This document shows positions 6,235 through 8,184 of a stretch of DNA of 8,184 bases, in pieces; within the stretch, counting starts at the first letter, position 1, and the number at the start of each line of letters is the position of its first letter. Source of the stretch: Methanomassiliicoccaceae archaeon (GTDB lineage: Archaea > Thermoplasmatota > Thermoplasmata > Methanomassiliicoccales > Methanomethylophilaceae); the NCBI GenBank assembly GCA_009776625.1, contig WRNL01000048.1, positions 1-8,184 on the forward strand, given 5' to 3'. The notes beneath the pieces were generated by a model. The model worked only from the letters and a program-made list of their open reading frames with translations. It had not been told where the DNA came from and made no database searches. Made by a program: the position numbers and the translations under genes.

Positions 6235-6323
6235 TTGTGCAAGTTGAGGGTACTTTCATTGTGCAAGTTGAGGGTACTTTCATTGTGCAAGTTGAGGGTA
6301 CTTTCATTGTGCAAGTTGAGGGT
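6235..6323. repeat. Tandem repeat array: four identical 17-bp cores at 24-bp spacing
   Basis: The core TTGTGCAAGTTGAGGGT begins at 6235, 6259, 6283 and 6307 with no mismatch among copies. The three spaces between copies hold the same 7-bp linker ACTTTCA, and the array ends cleanly after the fourth core. Each core begins with the inverted pair TTG-TG-CAA. The array sits directly upstream of the ATPase promoter. Regular spacing of a little over two helical turns suits repeated binding of one protein on similar faces of the DNA. No spacers of unique sequence exist, so it is not a CRISPR array. The identity of copies suggests recent expansion or strong selection. An operator for the ATPase, an iteron-like element or a simple slippage product all remain possible. 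Confidence 0.95.
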
Positions 6324-6425
6324 GTTACAGCGGTTTGCGCCTAAGGGGTTGCGGCGGCTTCCAACCACATTTCACCGTGCGCTCGGTCCAGTTCCCAAAG
6401 CATGGTCCGATGTGATCAAAGCCGT

Positions 6426-6722
6426 TTACTTGTCCCATTTGTCCTTCGCCGAGATGAAACATTCGTTTTTGTTCCTATCTGGGGGGGTTCTGCCTTTCCC
6501 TCTCTTGCTCCAGTCGTATCTCGGTATCTCCTCCCTATGGAGGATTTTGCCATCGGCCTTCTTCTTCTTCGGCACGCTCGGCTCGCTGTCCTTGCCCCAT
6601 TTGGGGCGTCCGCCCCCCGCGTCGGGGAGTTCGTCATTGGCTCCTCCAGATACCCTCTCTGCATACTCGGGGGGGATGTTCTTCTTCATCACTCTTTTTA
6701 TGTACCAATCGAGCAATCCCAA
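6426..6722 (-). CDS. Possible small basic protein of unknown function
   Basis: This frame gives up to 98 residues from a TTG at 6722; other starts are TTG at 6716 and ATG at 6689. No family is recognised. The product is hydrophilic and basic, with a KKKK run and a C-terminal half rich in Lys, Arg and Asp, and no membrane segment after residue 15. Codon use (AAG, GAG, AGG, GAC, ending in TAA) fits the rest of the genome, which favours it over the opposite-strand frame through the same DNA. GGTGGT at 6726-6731 lies 9 nt before the TTG at 6716, and a TATA-like box lies at 6767-6776. It is placed between tRNA-Ser and the ATPase repeat array, in the compositionally different patch. It could be a real lineage-specific gene or a decayed piece of a larger one. 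Confidence 0.42.
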   Translation of the reverse strand: MGLLDWYIKRVMKKNIPPEYAERVSGGANDELPDAGGGRPKWGKDSEPSVPKKKKADGKILHREEIPRYDWSKRGKGRTPPDRNKNECFISAKDKWDK

Positions 6723-6766
6723 ATGACCACCATACTGCCAACAGCGAAATACGGATAGACGGAGGG

Positions 6767-6776
6767 GATATATGTT
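6767..6776 (-). promoter_or_regulatory. Candidate TATA box upstream of the small basic ORF
   Basis: Minus-strand AACATATATC would place a start site near 6745 and a leader of about 20-30 nt before the TTG candidates. Support is weaker than for the other promoters because the start codon of the ORF is itself uncertain. Confidence 0.35.
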
Positions 6777-6818
6777 ACCCTCCCCGCCGGCTTCAAACGG
6801 CCTTGGTTGATAAGGAAG

Positions 6819-6903
6819 CGCGGAGGAGGGGATTTGAACCCCCGAGGTGAGACACCACCGGTTTTCAAGACCGGCGCCGTGGGCCGGGCTTAGCTACCTC
6901 CGC
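6819..6903 (-). tRNA. tRNA-Ser (anticodon UGA)
   Basis: The minus strand folds as a class II tRNA. The acceptor pairs GCGGAGG with CCTCCGC over 7 bp. The anticodon stem CCGGT/ACCGG holds the loop CTTGAAA with anticodon TGA at 6865-6867, which reads UCA serine codons. A long variable arm with stem GGTG/CACC follows, and the T arm has the loop TTCAAAT. The discriminator base is G, as in serine tRNAs. CCA is not encoded and must be added after transcription. No intron is present. A TATA-like box lies just upstream. Confidence 0.97.
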
Positions 6904-6925
6904 CTATCTCGGCAATAATATGTTC

Positions 6926-6935
6926 CTATTTAAAG
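6926..6935 (-). promoter_or_regulatory. TATA-like promoter of tRNA-Ser
   Basis: Minus-strand TTTAAATAGG is centred about 27 nt before the tRNA 5' end, so the primary transcript would have almost no leader. It begins immediately after the stop codon of the transporter gene on the same strand. Confidence 0.6.
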
Positions 6936-6936
6936 C

Positions 6937-7875
6937 TCAACCGTCGGCGGGACGCTGGGCGGCAGAACCTTCCGGCCAGCCCCGCTCCACGTACCTGGTG
7001 AACACCGCGAACCACAGGAGCTCGACGAGCAGGGATATGGCGCACGGCATGGCCGCCTCCGGCACGCCGCTGAACACGACGAAGCACAGCGTGACCCCGA
7101 GGCCGGAGTTCTTCCAGACCGCCATCGGGATGTACGTCATGCTGTTGCCCCTGCTGGCGCCCCTCCTCTTCAGGATGTACAGCATCGCGAAGCTGACGGC
7201 GAATATCCTCACCGCGCACGCGGCGGCCGCCAGGAGCACCACGCCCGGCTCCGAGAAGAGGTAGTCCCTGTTCTGCCCGAGGGACAGGAGGACCAGGAGG
7301 AACAGCATGGCGTTTATCGCGACAATCCTTGTCGCCCTGCCGATCCCCGCCCTCCTCAGCGGCACGGACGCAGCCATCGGCACCGCGATGAACAGGACCA
7401 CGTACATGAATATCCTCGCCACGCTGACATCCTCCCCTATAAGGGCGCGGGTGAGGAACGGCGTGAAGGCCAATGCGGCGAGGTATATCACCGCCAGGGA
7501 GAGCACGCACATCGTCGTGTTCCCCCTGGAGAAGAAGGACATGGTCACCACGGAGACCGCGCAGGGGACCGCCGCGAGCATGACCCAGCCTTTCCAAATG
7601 TCAGGGTGGCCGCCCATGAAAAGGGAGCCGAGGAGCAGGATCGCGACGGTCGAGACGCCGAAGCAGGCGGCGACCGAGTACAGGATCGGCCTCCTGTTCT
7701 CGGAGAGGCTCTCCCTGTTGAAGGACAGCCCGTCCATGGACAGGGTCATCTGAACGATGAGGACGACGACCAGCAATGTGGAGGAGGCCTCGCCCACCGG
7801 GCCCACTATGAGCGCGCAGGCTACGCCCAGCACAATCCAGGCCCTCGTGTCGGAAACTACGCCCGCCAAAGCCAT
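6937..7875 (-). CDS. Bile acid:sodium symporter (BASS/SBF) family transporter
   Basis: A 312-residue integral membrane protein with about ten hydrophobic segments, near residues 11-27, 31-47, 64-86, 97-114, 121-143, 154-173, 186-200, 210-235, 255-272 and 275-295. Two family landmarks are clear: AAVPCAVSVVTMSFFSRGNTT (101-121), the TM4 crossover region that helps form the sodium sites, and WKNSGLGVTLCFVVFSG (254-270), the matching segment of the second inverted repeat. BASS proteins move organic anions with sodium; prokaryotic substrates include bile acids, pantoate and other carboxylates, and none can be chosen here. The ATG at 7875 was preferred to an upstream TTG at 7905 because a TATA-like box lies about 24 nt before it and the intervening residues are polar. 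It lies alone, after the helicase gene and before tRNA-Ser. Confidence 0.82.
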   Translation of the reverse strand: MALAGVVSDTRAWIVLGVACALIVGPVGEASSTLLVVVLIVQMTLSMDGLSFNRESLSENRRPILYSVAACFGVSTVAILLLGSLFMGGHPDIWKGWVMLAAVPCAVSVVTMSFFSRGNTTMCVLSLAVIYLAALAFTPFLTRALIGEDVSVARIFMYVVLFIAVPMAASVPLRRAGIGRATRIVAINAMLFLLVLLSLGQNRDYLFSEPGVVLLAAAACAVRIFAVSFAMLYILKRRGASRGNSMTYIPMAVWKNSGLGVTLCFVVFSGVPEAAMPCAISLLVELLWFAVFTRYVERGWPEGSAAQRPADG

Positions 7876-7894
7876 GGGAACTCTATCGGCGGTC

Positions 7895-7903
7895 TGTATT
7901 AAC
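7895..7903 (-). promoter_or_regulatory. TATA-like promoter of the BASS transporter
   Basis: Minus-strand GTTAATACA lies in the 42-bp gap between the helicase stop and the transporter ATG at 7875, centred about 24 nt upstream of that ATG. This suggests a leaderless transcript and argues against starting at the TTG at 7905, which lies upstream of the box. Confidence 0.5.
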
Positions 7904-7917
7904 AACCTTCGCCGCCC

Positions 7918-8184
7918 TCACCTGCCGGAGAAGAACTCGATGGCGTCCTTCACGGGGTCCTTGGACAGCGTGGCCTCCAGCTGCCTCTTGTAGTCGGCCG
8001 CCCTGGAGTCCAGGATCACCGCCATCCCGTAGTCGGTCTCGTTCCTGATCATCCTGCCTATGGCCTGCCTTATCTTCCTGACCGCCGGCACCTCGGTGGT
8101 GTACTTCCACCCCGTCCCCGGCCCGTGCCTAGCGTCGAACAGCTCGGACATCGCCTTCTGCTCCAGGGACGGCGGCGGGAACGG
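7918..8184 (-). CDS. XPD/DinG-family superfamily 2 DNA helicase, C-terminal end
   Basis: The frame is open through the right edge of the window, so only the last 88 residues are seen. They begin with PFPPPSLEQKAM and contain helicase motif VI as VRKIRQAIGRMIRNETDYGMAVILDSRA, the typical C-terminal helicase block (HELICc2) of XPD/Rad3 and DinG proteins, in which the two arginines contact ATP. A lysine-rich tail with DAIEFFSGR follows. These enzymes unwind DNA in the 5'-3' direction using ATP; archaeal XPD has an iron-sulphur cluster whose cysteines would lie outside the window. Whether this is XPD proper or a DinG-like paralogue cannot be decided from this end alone. Confidence 0.85.
   Translation of the reverse strand, partial: PFPPPSLEQKAMSELFDARHGPGTGWKYTTEVPAVRKIRQAIGRMIRNETDYGMAVILDSRAADYKRQLEATLSKDPVKDAIEFFSGR

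Noticed and set aside
6235..6323. Short CRISPR array
   Set aside because: The 7-bp linkers between copies are identical and far too short to be spacers, and no cas genes are present.
6169..6726. A + strand protein with repeated LCKLRVLS units
   Set aside because: The repeated peptide is only the translation of the DNA tandem array. The frame starts inside the ATPase gene on the other strand, crosses its promoter, and then mirrors the small basic ORF.

Overview
The window looks like a chromosomal stretch of a GC-rich archaeon. Evidence for archaea: a Taw1-type wyosine radical SAM enzyme, an XPD-type helicase C-terminus, a tRNA-Ser gene with no encoded CCA, and A/T-rich TATA-like boxes about 24-29 nt upstream of several start codons (leaderless arrangement). 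Arginine codons are mostly AGG and lysine mostly AAG. A Thermoplasmatota/Methanomassiliicoccales-like host is my best guess, but this is inference from style, not proof.

Layout. 1-636 (+): C-terminal part of Taw1, cut by the window edge. 593-1293 (-): a two-gene unit, a HemG-like flavodoxin followed by a small DUF1294 membrane protein, joined by an ATGA overlap; the DUF1294 gene runs 44 bp into the 3' end of taw1. 1294-1737: a gene-poor gap with two promoters, a GC-rich palindrome and a doubtful short reading frame. 1738-3596 (+): a leaderless two-gene operon, an HPr-kinase-like P-loop protein and a two-TM membrane protein of unknown function, again joined by ATGA. 3587-4853 (-): an operon of a nitroreductase-family flavoprotein and SfsA. 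4927-6198 (-): an AAA ATPase with a DUF4143/nuclease-like C-terminus, less GC-rich than its neighbours. Its promoter abuts four head-to-tail copies of a 17-bp core spaced at 24 bp (6235-6323). 6426-6722 (-): a possible small basic protein. 6819-6903 (-): tRNA-Ser(UGA). 6937-7875 (-): a bile acid:sodium symporter-like transporter. 7918-8184 (-): the C-terminal end of an XPD/DinG-family helicase, cut by the window edge.

Most of the window is compact housekeeping or conserved archaeal DNA. The parts that deserve a second look are the HprK-like/membrane-protein pair, which has no obvious substrate, and the ATPase with its repeat array in a compositionally different patch next to a tRNA gene. No complete defence system, CRISPR array or insertion sequence could be recognised.
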